From: Saprospiraceae bacterium
GTDB lineage: Bacteria > Bacteroidota > Bacteroidia > Chitinophagales > Saprospiraceae
DNA: 64,000 nt
Direction: 5' to 3'
Assembly: GCA_016722295.1 (NCBI GenBank)
Contig: JADKGL010000037.1
Coordinates: 476,513-540,512 of the forward strand
Positions 19,428 through 27,485 of this stretch are shown here, piece by piece. The notes under the pieces were generated by a model, which searched no databases, was not told where the DNA came from, and saw only the letters and a list, made by a program, of their open reading frames with translations. Position 1 is the stretch's first letter; the number at the start of each line of letters is the position of its first letter. The position numbers were made by a program, and so were the translations under genes.

Positions 19428-20666
19428 TTATCTAAATTTTAATGCATCAATAGGCCGAATTCTAGATATAAAATAGCTTGGAATGAACAAAAATAAAACT
19501 ACTACTATAAAAAATATACCATTAATTAGCAATATAGATATCCAATCCAACTTCACAGGAGCATAGTTTAAATAATAGTCTTGCTCACTCAAGGTAATAA
19601 ATTTATATCTTTTCTGCAACAATGCAAGACCGATACCAATTAAATTGCCTAATAACATTCCTTGCAGTAAAATTTTTGCTGCAAAATAAATAAATATTTT
19701 ACGCTGTTCCCAAACATTCATTCCTAAAGCACTCAATACACCTATCATATGTGTTCTTTCCAAAATTAATATGAGCAACATTGTTGCCATGTTGATCAAA
19801 CAGACCAGAAGGACCATACCAAGAATAAAAGACTTATTAATATCTTGTAATGCAAGCCATTCAAAAATATTTGGAAATTTCTCACGAATTGTCTCAGAAT
19901 ACAATGCTGAAGGTAGAACCTCTTCATATAAATGATTCCCTATTTCCTCTGCTTTTGAGATATCGTCTACAAACAATTCCACGCCTGTAATCTCTTCAGG
20001 TTTCCAATTCAACAGTTCTTGTAAAAGTCTTAAATCAACTAATGCAAATTTCTTATCATATTCTTCTAATCCTGTCTTATAGATTCCCGAAATTTTTAAC
20101 TTTCGCTTAATATGATTATTTCCTTTAATATAATGCAAGATAACAAAATCCCCAGCTTTGATAAACAACCTTGTTGCTGTCTGCTCGCTTACAATAATCT
20201 CCCTTGAAACTAGGCTATCTGAAAGAGTAATCTTAGCACCCTCTTTAATATGTTGCTCAAAGTTTGCCCAATTGAAATCAGCTCCAATTCCCTTGAAAAA
20301 CAATCCATCTGCATACTCGTGGTTGCTCAATATTCCTGGGGTGATAATAAAACTTTGTATATGCGAAATATTGTTTTGCTTAAAACTTAAATTTTCTTTC
20401 AATAATAATTTCAAGCTATCATTATATCGAATAGGATATGGCTCTATACTTCTATTGACACGAATATCTGTAATATGGATATGTCCCCAAAATCCAAATA
20501 CTTTTGAGCTAATATCAGATTGAAATCCAGTAAATATGGCATTTGCTATTATTATCACAGATAATCCCACAGCTGTAGCAAATACAGAAATCCTTAAAAT
20601 ACTCCTTGTAAATGACTTTTTAAATGAAGAATAAGTTTTTTTTGCGATGTAATTTGAAAGATTCAT
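19428..20666 (-). CDS. FtsX-superfamily permease (LolC/E or MacB type)
   Basis: Topology is one N-terminal TM helix (about 27-49), a ~220-residue periplasmic domain and three C-terminal TM helices. This is the MacB_PCD plus FtsX arrangement of lipoprotein-releasing and related mechanotransmission ABC systems. A LolE-like role in moving lipoproteins to the outer membrane is the usual Bacteroidota assignment. No ATPase gene is adjacent, so the partner must be elsewhere. Its promoter (TTG-N19-TATGTTTG on the minus strand) interlocks with the tyrS promoter. Confidence 0.82.
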   Translation of the reverse strand: MNLSNYIAKKTYSSFKKSFTRSILRISVFATAVGLSVIIIANAIFTGFQSDISSKVFGFWGHIHITDIRVNRSIEPYPIRYNDSLKLLLKENLSFKQNNISHIQSFIITPGILSNHEYADGLFFKGIGADFNWANFEQHIKEGAKITLSDSLVSREIIVSEQTATRLFIKAGDFVILHYIKGNNHIKRKLKISGIYKTGLEEYDKKFALVDLRLLQELLNWKPEEITGVELFVDDISKAEEIGNHLYEEVLPSALYSETIREKFPNIFEWLALQDINKSFILGMVLLVCLINMATMLLILILERTHMIGVLSALGMNVWEQRKIFIYFAAKILLQGMLLGNLIGIGLALLQKRYKFITLSEQDYYLNYAPVKLDWISILLINGIFFIVVVLFLFIPSYFISRIRPIDALKFR

Positions 20667-20709
20667 GCTTTGATAAAGGTTTAAAGAGCATCAATTTCAA
20701 GAAGCTTCG

Positions 20710-20748
20710 TACCTTTGGCAAACATATAGCTATTTTTTAAATAAACAA
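20710..20748. promoter_or_regulatory. divergent promoters with abutting palindromic -7 boxes
   Basis: On the plus strand TACCTTTG (20710-20717) is the -7 box for tyrS. On the minus strand TATGTTTG (20726-20719) is the -7 box for the permease gene, with TTG (20748-20746) exactly 19 bases upstream. Together they make the palindrome TACCTTTGGCAAACATA. The plus-strand -33 element is not obvious. Confidence 0.65.
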
Positions 20749-20751
20749 AAT

Positions 20752-22032
20752 ATGGGTTTTATAGAAGAACTAGAATGGAGAGGGATGTTGCATGATCAAA
20801 CCCCAGGATGTAGGGAATTATTATCTCAATCGCCGCAAAAAGCATATATTGGCTTTGACCCTACAGCTCCTTCATTAGGTTTAGGTAATTATGTTCAAAT
20901 TATGCTTTTATCGATACTCCAAAAACATGGTCATACACCAATTGTATTGATGGGTGGCGCTACTGGTCGCATTGGAGATCCCTCTGGAAAAGATAAGGAA
21001 CGCGAGTTAAAGTCACATGATGAACTAGATCGAAATATTGCAGCGCAAATGATTCAATTTAAGAAATTATTGAACTTTGAGGATGGAGACAATAAAGCCA
21101 TATTAGTCAATAATTATGATTTCTATAAAAACATGAATGTTTTGGATTTCCTGAGAGATGTGGGAAAGAATTCAACGATTAATTACATGTTATCCAAAGA
21201 ATCTGTAAAACGACGTCTAGATTCTGGAATTTCCTATACAGAATTTTCATACCAACTATTACAAGGTTATGATTTTTATTGCTTATACAAAGAGCACAAT
21301 TGTAAAATTCAAATGGGTGGTTCTGATCAATGGGGAAATATTATCGCAGGTACTGATTATATTGGAAAAAATATTGATGGTGGTAAAGCCTATGCAGTTA
21401 CTACACCATTGCTTACCAAAGCAGATGGCAAAAAATTTGGCAAAACAGAGGAAGGCAATATTTGGCTCGATGAAAATTTGACTTCAGCTTATAAGTTCTA
21501 TCAATTCTGGCTCAATATAGATGATGCAGATCTTAAGAAACTTTATCGCTATTTTAGCTTTCTTACTAAAGATAAAATTGAAGCTTTAGAAGCTGAATAT
21601 AGTCAAGATCCGAGAGAATTAAAAAAATTACTCGCCGAAGAATTAACTGTTCGTATACATGGTATACAAGCTCATGAAAATGTAAAATCCGTGTCAGAGG
21701 TTTTATTTAATAAAAACTGCAGCAATGAATATTTAATGGCTTTACCTAGTGAAGTTTTTGCTCAGATTGGCCAAGAAATTCCTTTATTATCTCTTTCTTC
21801 TGAACAGCTCACAAATGGGATCAATTTAATAGATTTATTGTCAGAAAAAACAAATATAGTAGAATCAAAATCAGAAGCGAGACGCGCAATACAAGCAAAT
21901 GCGATAGCTATTAATAAAATAAAAACAAATGCTATTGATCACAATGTGAGCGTTTCAGACTTTTTTTATTCAAAATATGCGATGATTGAAAACGGAAAAA
22001 AGAATAAATATCTACTACAATTAACTTCCTGA
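20752..22032 (+). CDS. tyrS: tyrosyl-tRNA synthetase with divergent HIGH motif
   Basis: A class I synthetase of 426 residues that charges tRNA-Tyr. The KMSKS equivalent is KFGKT (about 228-232), and GGSDQWGNI and the tyrosine-binding YQLLQGYDF are intact. The C-terminus has an S4-like RNA-binding segment. The HIGH equivalent reads L-G-L-G-N at residues 42-46 in DPTAPSLGLGNY, where well-studied TyrRS have SLHIGH; both histidines are replaced, by Gly and Asn. The rest of the catalytic core looks normal and there is no sign of a frameshift. Confidence 0.93.
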   Translation: MGFIEELEWRGMLHDQTPGCRELLSQSPQKAYIGFDPTAPSLGLGNYVQIMLLSILQKHGHTPIVLMGGATGRIGDPSGKDKERELKSHDELDRNIAAQMIQFKKLLNFEDGDNKAILVNNYDFYKNMNVLDFLRDVGKNSTINYMLSKESVKRRLDSGISYTEFSYQLLQGYDFYCLYKEHNCKIQMGGSDQWGNIIAGTDYIGKNIDGGKAYAVTTPLLTKADGKKFGKTEEGNIWLDENLTSAYKFYQFWLNIDDADLKKLYRYFSFLTKDKIEALEAEYSQDPRELKKLLAEELTVRIHGIQAHENVKSVSEVLFNKNCSNEYLMALPSEVFAQIGQEIPLLSLSSEQLTNGINLIDLLSEKTNIVESKSEARRAIQANAIAINKIKTNAIDHNVSVSDFFYSKYAMIENGKKNKYLLQLTS

Positions 22033-22038
22033 TACAAG

Positions 22039-22068
22039 TTGTCTTTTCAATTCAATTAATTATATTTG
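22039..22068 (+). promoter_or_regulatory. canonical Bacteroidota promoter
   Basis: TTG (22039-22041), a 19-bp spacer and TATATTTG (22061-22068) match the TTG-N19-TAnnTTTG consensus. The predicted start lies about 33 bases before the Fe-S protein ATG. Confidence 0.75.
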
Positions 22069-22105
22069 CAAAATTCATATTTTTAGAAATCTAAACTGTT
22101 TAACA

Positions 22106-22879
22106 ATGAAAATCCCAATCGTCTCAGAACTCATTGCAGAAGGAAAGTCAATCGATATTTTATTTTGGGTTGGATGTGCAGGTAACTACGATGCGAGAGC
22201 ACAAAAAGTGACACGCGCATTTTGTACAATACTTAATCAAATTGGATATTCATATGCAATATTAGGAGAAGAAGAGAAATGCACAGGAGATCCTGCAAGA
22301 AGAGCTGGAAACGAATTTTTGTTTCAAATGTTAGCCATTCAAAACATTGAAACTTTGAACAGCTATGGAATAAAAAAAATAGTTTGTACCTGCCCTCATT
22401 GTTTCAATACCTTAAAAAACGAATATCCGCAATTAGGAGGAACATATGAAGTCCTACATTATTCTGCTTTTTTAGATTCTTTAATTAAAGAAGGTAAGTT
22501 GAAAATAAAAGAAACCAACTCTGAAAAAGTAAGTTATCACGACTCCTGTTATTTAGGAAGGGTTAATGGAGAATATGAAGCGCCAAGGTCAATATTATCT
22601 GCTTTGCAAAAAGATATAGTAGAAATGAAACGTAGCAAAGCAAATGGTTTGTGCTGTGGTGCTGGGGGTGCTCAAATGTTCAAAGAAGACGAGCCTGGCG
22701 ATCAAAGAATCAACGTCATGAGAACTGAAGAAGTTCTAGGTACAAATACGAACAAAGTAATAGCAAATTGCCCCTTTTGTATTACGATGCTACAAGATGG
22801 ATTGAAAGCAAAAGATAAACAAGATCAAGTCATGGTCTATGATTTAGCTGAAATGATTCTTCAATCTGGTATTCAATAA
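22106..22879 (+). CDS. CCG-domain Fe-S/heterodisulfide-reductase-like protein
   Basis: This 257-residue soluble protein has two cysteine-rich (CCG) domains of the kind found in HdrB, GlpC and LutA. They are seen as GCAGNYD near residue 24, CTCPHC near 95, CHDSCYLGR-like YHDSCYLG near 146, CCGAGGAQMF near 182 and NCPFC near 212. Such domains hold a [4Fe-4S] cluster or disulfide centre and take part in electron transfer. It looks like the stand-alone C-terminal half of larger oxidoreductases. It has its own promoter and is followed after 12 bp by a conserved hypothetical gene. Confidence 0.82.
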   Translation: MKIPIVSELIAEGKSIDILFWVGCAGNYDARAQKVTRAFCTILNQIGYSYAILGEEEKCTGDPARRAGNEFLFQMLAIQNIETLNSYGIKKIVCTCPHCFNTLKNEYPQLGGTYEVLHYSAFLDSLIKEGKLKIKETNSEKVSYHDSCYLGRVNGEYEAPRSILSALQKDIVEMKRSKANGLCCGAGGAQMFKEDEPGDQRINVMRTEEVLGTNTNKVIANCPFCITMLQDGLKAKDKQDQVMVYDLAEMILQSGIQ

Positions 22880-22891
22880 AAATTTAAATTC

Positions 22892-23371
22892 ATGTTAGAC
22901 TTATTAGCTTTTCCTGATCACTCCAAAGTTTGGATTTATGCTTCAGACAAATTTATTGATGATACTGATATTCCCAATATTCATTACGAGATAAAACAAT
23001 TTGCAGATCAATGGGTGAGTCATGCTTCAGGACTAAAAGCTACGGGTGGTATACTCCATAATTATTTTATAGTTTTAGTAGTAGATGAACAAATCAACAA
23101 ACCTGGAGGATGTTCCATTGATACCTCAGTTCGATTTATCAAATCAATTGGAGAAAAATATAATGTAGACTTTTTTAATCGAAACATTTTTCATTATATT
23201 CAGAATGAAGAAATTCTTTCTATAGAAAAATCAAATCTAGATACTGCATATCAATCTAAAAAAATAACAGATGACACATTATTTTTCGATCCATTAGTTG
23301 ATTCAAAAATCACGTTTATTAAACAATGGTTAAAGCCATTTGGAAACTCTTGGCACAAAAGATTAATGTAG
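22892..23371 (+). CDS. conserved Bacteroidota protein of unknown function
   Basis: A 159-residue soluble protein with no signal peptide or membrane segment. Features include KVWIYASDKF near the N-terminus and a central GGCSIDTSVRFIKSIG with the only strongly conserved-looking Cys. Relatives are sometimes labelled ABC transporter ATPase, but no Walker A or signature motif is present, so that label should not be used. It starts 12 bp after the CCG-domain gene and is probably cotranscribed with it. Confidence 0.7.
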   Translation: MLDLLAFPDHSKVWIYASDKFIDDTDIPNIHYEIKQFADQWVSHASGLKATGGILHNYFIVLVVDEQINKPGGCSIDTSVRFIKSIGEKYNVDFFNRNIFHYIQNEEILSIEKSNLDTAYQSKKITDDTLFFDPLVDSKITFIKQWLKPFGNSWHKRLM

Positions 23372-23384
23372 CTTTACTTTCTGC

Positions 23385-23906
23385 TTACTGGTTCAAAAAA
23401 TCCATACTAAATTTAGCTTCTGATGGCTTCATTTTTCCACTTAAAACCAAGCGCATTTCGCGGCGAATAATCGCTTCATCAAATAGTTTTTTTTCTTCTT
23501 CCGTTTCAGGTATAACTTCAGGAACCACTTTAGGTCTCATTGATCTTTCATCTAATGCAACAAAAGTAAAAAATGCTTGGTTGGACTTTCTGGAATTTTC
23601 TTCAAGCATACCTCTTGTAAATACTTCTAAAAATATTTCAATAGATGTATTAAAAGCTCGTGTGACCTCTGCCCGAATTGTGACTACATCCCCGAGCTTA
23701 ATAGGTTCAGAAAATGTAAGGTGATCTACTGAAACTGTAACTACATGGGCGCCACAATGCTTGGCTGCACAGATGCCAGAAGCAATATCCATCCATCGCA
23801 TAAGATTGCCTCCCATAAGGTTACCCAATGGATTTGTATCATTTGGCATGACCAATTCATTCATTTCAGTCTTCGAGTCTTTTATCGGCTTTGCAGTTTT
23901 TGACAT
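23385..23906 (-). CDS. acyl-CoA thioesterase, hotdog fold (YciA/BACH type)
   Basis: This protein of 173 residues contains one hotdog domain. The family pattern NPLGNLMGGNLMRWMD (about 25-40) supplies the catalytic Asn and Asp, and TVSVDHLTFSEPIKLGD follows. The C-terminus has a charged region, EETEEEKKLFDEAIIRREMRL. Members hydrolyse acyl-CoA esters of varied chain length. It sits one base after the lipB stop on the same strand, so the two form an operon. Confidence 0.88.
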   Translation of the reverse strand: MSKTAKPIKDSKTEMNELVMPNDTNPLGNLMGGNLMRWMDIASGICAAKHCGAHVVTVSVDHLTFSEPIKLGDVVTIRAEVTRAFNTSIEIFLEVFTRGMLEENSRKSNQAFFTFVALDERSMRPKVVPEVIPETEEEKKLFDEAIIRREMRLVLSGKMKPSEAKFSMDFLNQ

Positions 23907-23907
23907 A

Positions 23908-24600
23908 TCAATTCAATTTTTCTAATTCAAATAATGTAATAAACTTTTCAATAAATAGTTCTTCAATTTCATCCATTTTCACTTCGCGTCCGAGTTCTCT
24001 TTCAAGACTTGTGACTGTCTTTTCTGATGACAAGATCCCACAAGGAACAATATAGTTAAAATAATCTAAGTCAGTAGAAATATTAAATGCAAGACCGTGA
24101 AGACTTACCCAGCGACTGAGATGCACACCGATTGCACAAATTTTTCTTGGACGCTTTGAATATCTATCGACCCATACACCTGTAAAACCCTCAATCCTTC
24201 CTGCATCTATGCTATAATATTCACAGACTTGAATTACAACTTCCTCTAGAAATCGAACATATTTGTGTACATCAGTAAACAATCGATTTAAATCTAGAAT
24301 CGGATAAACGACTAATTGACCTGGACCATGATAAGTGATATCACCTCCCCTATTAATTTTAACAAATTCTGCATGAATATTCTTTAACCGCTCAATATCA
24401 GCTAGTAAGTGATTTTCTGTTCCTGATTTGCCAAGAGTATAGACATGATGGTGTTGACATAAGATGAGTGTATGAATGCAATCAAGCGTCATTGGCAAGT
24501 TTCGATTTTTTATCAATGACTGGTGAATTTCAGTCTGAAAATCCCAAACTTCCTGATATTTTTTGATGCCCAAACGAAGAATCTTAACACTTTCAGCCAA
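23908..24600 (-). CDS. lipB: octanoyl-[ACP]:protein N-octanoyltransferase
   Basis: LipB moves octanoate from ACP onto lipoyl domains, the step before lipoyl synthase (lipA, also in this window at ~42 kb). Family stretches are the RGGDITYHGPGQLV motif, RKICAIGVH with the conserved lysine, and the catalytic cysteine in YIVPCGI. The length of 230 residues is usual. The start is a TTG at 24600: a stop lies a few codons upstream and there is no ATG between, so a rare start codon is needed. It is upstream of the thioesterase gene on the same strand. Confidence 0.93.
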   Translation of the reverse strand: MAESVKILRLGIKKYQEVWDFQTEIHQSLIKNRNLPMTLDCIHTLILCQHHHVYTLGKSGTENHLLADIERLKNIHAEFVKINRGGDITYHGPGQLVVYPILDLNRLFTDVHKYVRFLEEVVIQVCEYYSIDAGRIEGFTGVWVDRYSKRPRKICAIGVHLSRWVSLHGLAFNISTDLDYFNYIVPCGILSSEKTVTSLERELGREVKMDEIEELFIEKFITLFELEKLN

Positions 24601-24616
24601 AAAATTAAAATTTAAT

Positions 24617-24647
24617 TTGTATTATTCCAGAAATAATAATATATTTG
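24617..24647 (+). promoter_or_regulatory. canonical Bacteroidota promoter
   Basis: TTG (24617-24619), a 20-bp spacer and TATATTTG (24640-24647) precede the thioredoxin-like gene. The box covers a TTG that an ORF finder could take as a start, so translation must begin at ATG 24666. Confidence 0.75.
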
Positions 24648-24665
24648 AAGTTAAAACACATAGAT

Positions 24666-26348
24666 ATGAAGTACTTTTATTTCTTATTTTTTCTACCTAT
24701 CCTTGTATTTGGTGCTAAAGCGCCAGATTTCACAATAACAGATTATAAAAACAAAGTACACAATCTCTATGCAGATTATCTCGATAAAGACAAAGTTGTC
24801 GTCATAAAGTTCTTTTTTGTGGATTGTCCACCTTGCAATACCTTAGCACCATATGTACAAACAGCTTATAATCGCTGGGGAGGCGGCACAGGTCGTGTTG
24901 AATTTTTTGAATTAAGCACACAGAATTGGGATAATAATATTGACGTCAAAGGTTATGCCTTAAAACATGGTCTAACTTACCCAGGTGCAGGTCAAGATGG
25001 AGGCGCTTTCGCAGCTTGTGCACCTTATAAAAATGGTACATTTGGACCCTTTTATGGTACACCGTCTTTTGCAGTGATTGACCCTACTGGTGAAGTGAAT
25101 TATGGCGTTCGATTTACGACATCCAATCAAGTTGAATTTGATACAGCTGTTGCAAGAGCATTGCGCGTGACTCGAAACACTGGTGGTGGAGGTGGCACTG
25201 GTTGCGCTAAAGTATTTTCAGTAAACACAATTACCACTAAAAAACCTACACAAATCATAGTTCAAGATATCACCAATTCAGGACCAGAATATGTACTTGC
25301 TAATGGCTCTTACAATTGTGAATTCCAATTACCTCAAAACACATCGAATTATAGTGTATACATGCGTTGCGATGAAAAAGTAAGCATTCCAACTCAAGGA
25401 ATTTCAACTGCAGATATTGTTCAAATTCAACGAAATATTTTAGGTTTGAATCAATTTACAAATATGCAGAAAGCAGTTGCTGATGTAAATAATAGTGGAA
25501 CAGTAAGTGCATCTGACATTGTTGAACTTCGGAAATTGATTCTAGGTATAATCCCAGATTTTGCAAAAGTACCATCATATGCTATTTGTAATAATCCAAA
25601 AGGCAAAAACGACAAAGTAGCCAATGCAATTAAAATCGATGAGCTAATTTCAAAAACCGCAATTCCAGATTATGGTATCTGGCGTTTTGGCGATGTCACA
25701 GGTGCAAACTTTTTTGCAGCAGAAAATGGGTCTACAAGAGCTACAGATCCAGTAAAGTTTTTAATTAAAACAACAAAACTGCCTACTGGAAAATATCTAA
25801 ATCAACTTTGTATAAATTCTTATTCTGAAATATTAACTATGCAATTTTCTCTTGCTCTAGGCAATGCAGAAGTATCAAATTTAAAAGCTAACTCTTCTTT
25901 AATAAATTTTTCAGAAAATAATTTCATTGTTGACTCCAAAAATGAATTTAGACTAACATGGGACGATCCCAACGGTGTTGGATCGAAAGTTCAGCCAGGT
26001 CATTTACTCTGCTCATTTGAATCTGATATAAAAATAACTATTAATTTAGGTAAAAGAGTTGTACCTGAAATAACTTCTAGAGTTGGAACTATTAGCTCAA
26101 TAGTCCTTACTCAAGCATACTACGATCAAAATAAAATATCAATCATCAATGATCAAAAATCTTTACTCATAAGAACAGAAGATGAAATCGGCGAATTCAA
26201 GCACACTGTATTTAATTTACAAGGAGCGCCAATCACTTCCACTCTAGAAAATAACATAAATATTAGCCATTTATACAAGGGCATTTATTTTCTAGAAAGT
26301 ATTGATTCAAAAGGCCAAAAACAAATTAGTAAATTTTTGAAGAGTTAG
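24666..26348 (+). CDS. secreted thioredoxin-fold protein with dockerin-like module and T9SS type A domain
   Basis: A signal peptide (MKYFYFLFFLPILVFGAKA) leads into a TlpA/redoxin-like domain with the redox motif CPPC in FVDCPPCNTLAPY (about 50-62). Residues ~240-300 contain two paired repeats, STADIVQIQRNILGL and SASDIVELRKLILGI, each preceded or followed by a DVNNSG-type loop, as in dockerin type I calcium-binding modules. A cohesin-like beta region may follow. The C-terminus, with FLESIDSKGQKQISKFLKS, is a T9SS sorting domain. A secreted disulfide-handling domain linked to a dockerin-like module is unusual. The start at 24666 is set by the promoter and signal peptide. Confidence 0.82.
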   Translation: MKYFYFLFFLPILVFGAKAPDFTITDYKNKVHNLYADYLDKDKVVVIKFFFVDCPPCNTLAPYVQTAYNRWGGGTGRVEFFELSTQNWDNNIDVKGYALKHGLTYPGAGQDGGAFAACAPYKNGTFGPFYGTPSFAVIDPTGEVNYGVRFTTSNQVEFDTAVARALRVTRNTGGGGGTGCAKVFSVNTITTKKPTQIIVQDITNSGPEYVLANGSYNCEFQLPQNTSNYSVYMRCDEKVSIPTQGISTADIVQIQRNILGLNQFTNMQKAVADVNNSGTVSASDIVELRKLILGIIPDFAKVPSYAICNNPKGKNDKVANAIKIDELISKTAIPDYGIWRFGDVTGANFFAAENGSTRATDPVKFLIKTTKLPTGKYLNQLCINSYSEILTMQFSLALGNAEVSNLKANSSLINFSENNFIVDSKNEFRLTWDDPNGVGSKVQPGHLLCSFESDIKITINLGKRVVPEITSRVGTISSIVLTQAYYDQNKISIINDQKSLLIRTEDEIGEFKHTVFNLQGAPITSTLENNINISHLYKGIYFLESIDSKGQKQISKFLKS

Positions 26349-26505
26349 GAGATATTAGGGGTGATCTTAGAAGGGATTTAATACATTACTAACGTGCAAG
26401 AAATACTTCACAAAATACTTCACAACTAAGAAGTTATTGTATAGTATAAATCTGTACTTTCCTTTTTCTTTACTATTTGTTTTAAGAAAGAAACTAAAAT
26501 AAACA

Positions 26506-26916
26506 TTAAATTTTATTTTGCTTGAGTTCCAGATAGAGAGATTCGATGAGCTTATTTTTTTCTTCTAGTAACTTGTCCTTTTCTTGTATTCGTTTTTCTT
26601 TTTCTTCGAGAAGTTTTAGGTAGATTTCATCCGAAGAGACAAGCTTGGTATTATTCAATTCAAATTGTGATGATTCGTGAATATTATTGTGAAAAATATT
26701 ATTCTCACTAAAACGAAAAAAGTCTTCTATCGAAATATTTAATACATCTACAAAACGCTCTATTAAATCAATTTTAGGCTGCACTTCATTATTTTCTATT
26801 TTGCTTAAGGTCTTAGGATCTATCTTTAAAATATCAGCCATTTCTTCTTGCTTAAATCCTTTTACTTTTCTCAATAACATGAACCGATCTCCAGTGGTAT
26901 ATTTCTTACTTTCCAT
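26506..26916 (-). CDS. XRE-family helix-turn-helix regulator with C-terminal coiled coil
   Basis: An HTH_3 domain occupies about residues 8-62, with GFKQEEMADILKIDPKTLSK as the DNA-binding helices and KIENNEVQPKIDLI after it. The C-terminus is a charged heptad-like helix (EEKEKRIQEKDKLLEEKNK) likely used for dimerisation. ATG 26916 is chosen because residues encoded farther upstream (17 codons) read as hydrophobic non-HTH sequence. It is divergent from the surface-protein block. The first 19 codons and ~180 bp upstream recur at 31786-32026. Confidence 0.85.
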   Translation of the reverse strand: MESKKYTTGDRFMLLRKVKGFKQEEMADILKIDPKTLSKIENNEVQPKIDLIERFVDVLNISIEDFFRFSENNIFHNNIHESSQFELNNTKLVSSDEIYLKLLEEKEKRIQEKDKLLEEKNKLIESLYLELKQNKI

Positions 26917-27097
26917 ATGTGCTATATTTATGGCATAAAAGTATAAAAATATGGAGAAATTTCCCAATTATAAGGTATAAAAAATTTCTTTAAAGATAAG
27001 AAATTAGAGAACTTTGTCATATTAAAACAAACCCAAAACTTGTTTTTCTAAAAATGAATTTTTGAAACAAAACTGATAAATGCCTATGACATCAAAA
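26859..27097. repeat. xre 5'/upstream repeat, copy 1
   Basis: The ~240 bp covering the xre start and its upstream DNA recurs at 31786-32026 in the same orientation, at roughly 88 percent identity by eye. It contains several TATAAAA-type words and would be the divergent promoter/operator of the locus. Confidence 0.85.
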
Positions 27098-27114
27098 GAT
27101 TAAAATTAAAAATT

Positions 27115-27485
27115 CTTGTCGCCCCCTCCTTTTTAAAATCCCGGGTTTAACACTCCCCCCACCGGGCCCCCCCCCCCAAAAATTTTTTTTAAAACCCCCC
27201 AAACTTTTTTTAGCCCTTAAAAAATTAAAATTTTTTTTTTTTTTATTTTTTTTTGGCTTTTTTTTCGGCCCCGGTGCCCGCCCTTCTGGGAAACCCTCCT
27301 CGCCCCCCTCTCCGGCGGGGCCACCCTCCCCCCACTTTTTTTCCCTGACTCCGGTGGTTTTTTGGTTGTTATTTTTAAATGGTCCCGGAAAAAGAATGGA
27401 ACAAAGGGGGGGCTTTCGGGGGGGGCGGGGGGGGAGGGCTTTTGACCTGAGTAATGGTTTTTCAAACTTGGAAGATTTTAAACGA
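27115..27485. other. low-complexity, GC-shifted stretch, probable sequence artefact
   Basis: Long runs of C, T and G replace normal sequence and the base composition differs sharply from both sides. Nothing codes convincingly here. The downstream gene has lost its 5' end at this point. The look is that of low-quality read sequence joined into the assembly. Confidence 0.7.

Noticed and set aside
23326..23724. Plus-strand open frame across the thioesterase gene
   Set aside because: It is antisense to the clear hotdog motif NPLGNLMGGN and overlaps the end of the upstream gene; no family features.
27217..27465. Pro/Lys/Arg-rich minus-strand frame in the GC-shifted stretch
   Set aside because: It arises from homopolymer runs in the suspected artefact and has no biological sequence signature.
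27120..27480. Possible horizontally acquired GC-rich island
   Set aside because: No coding frame, repeat or mobile element fits; the homopolymer structure is that of poor base calls.
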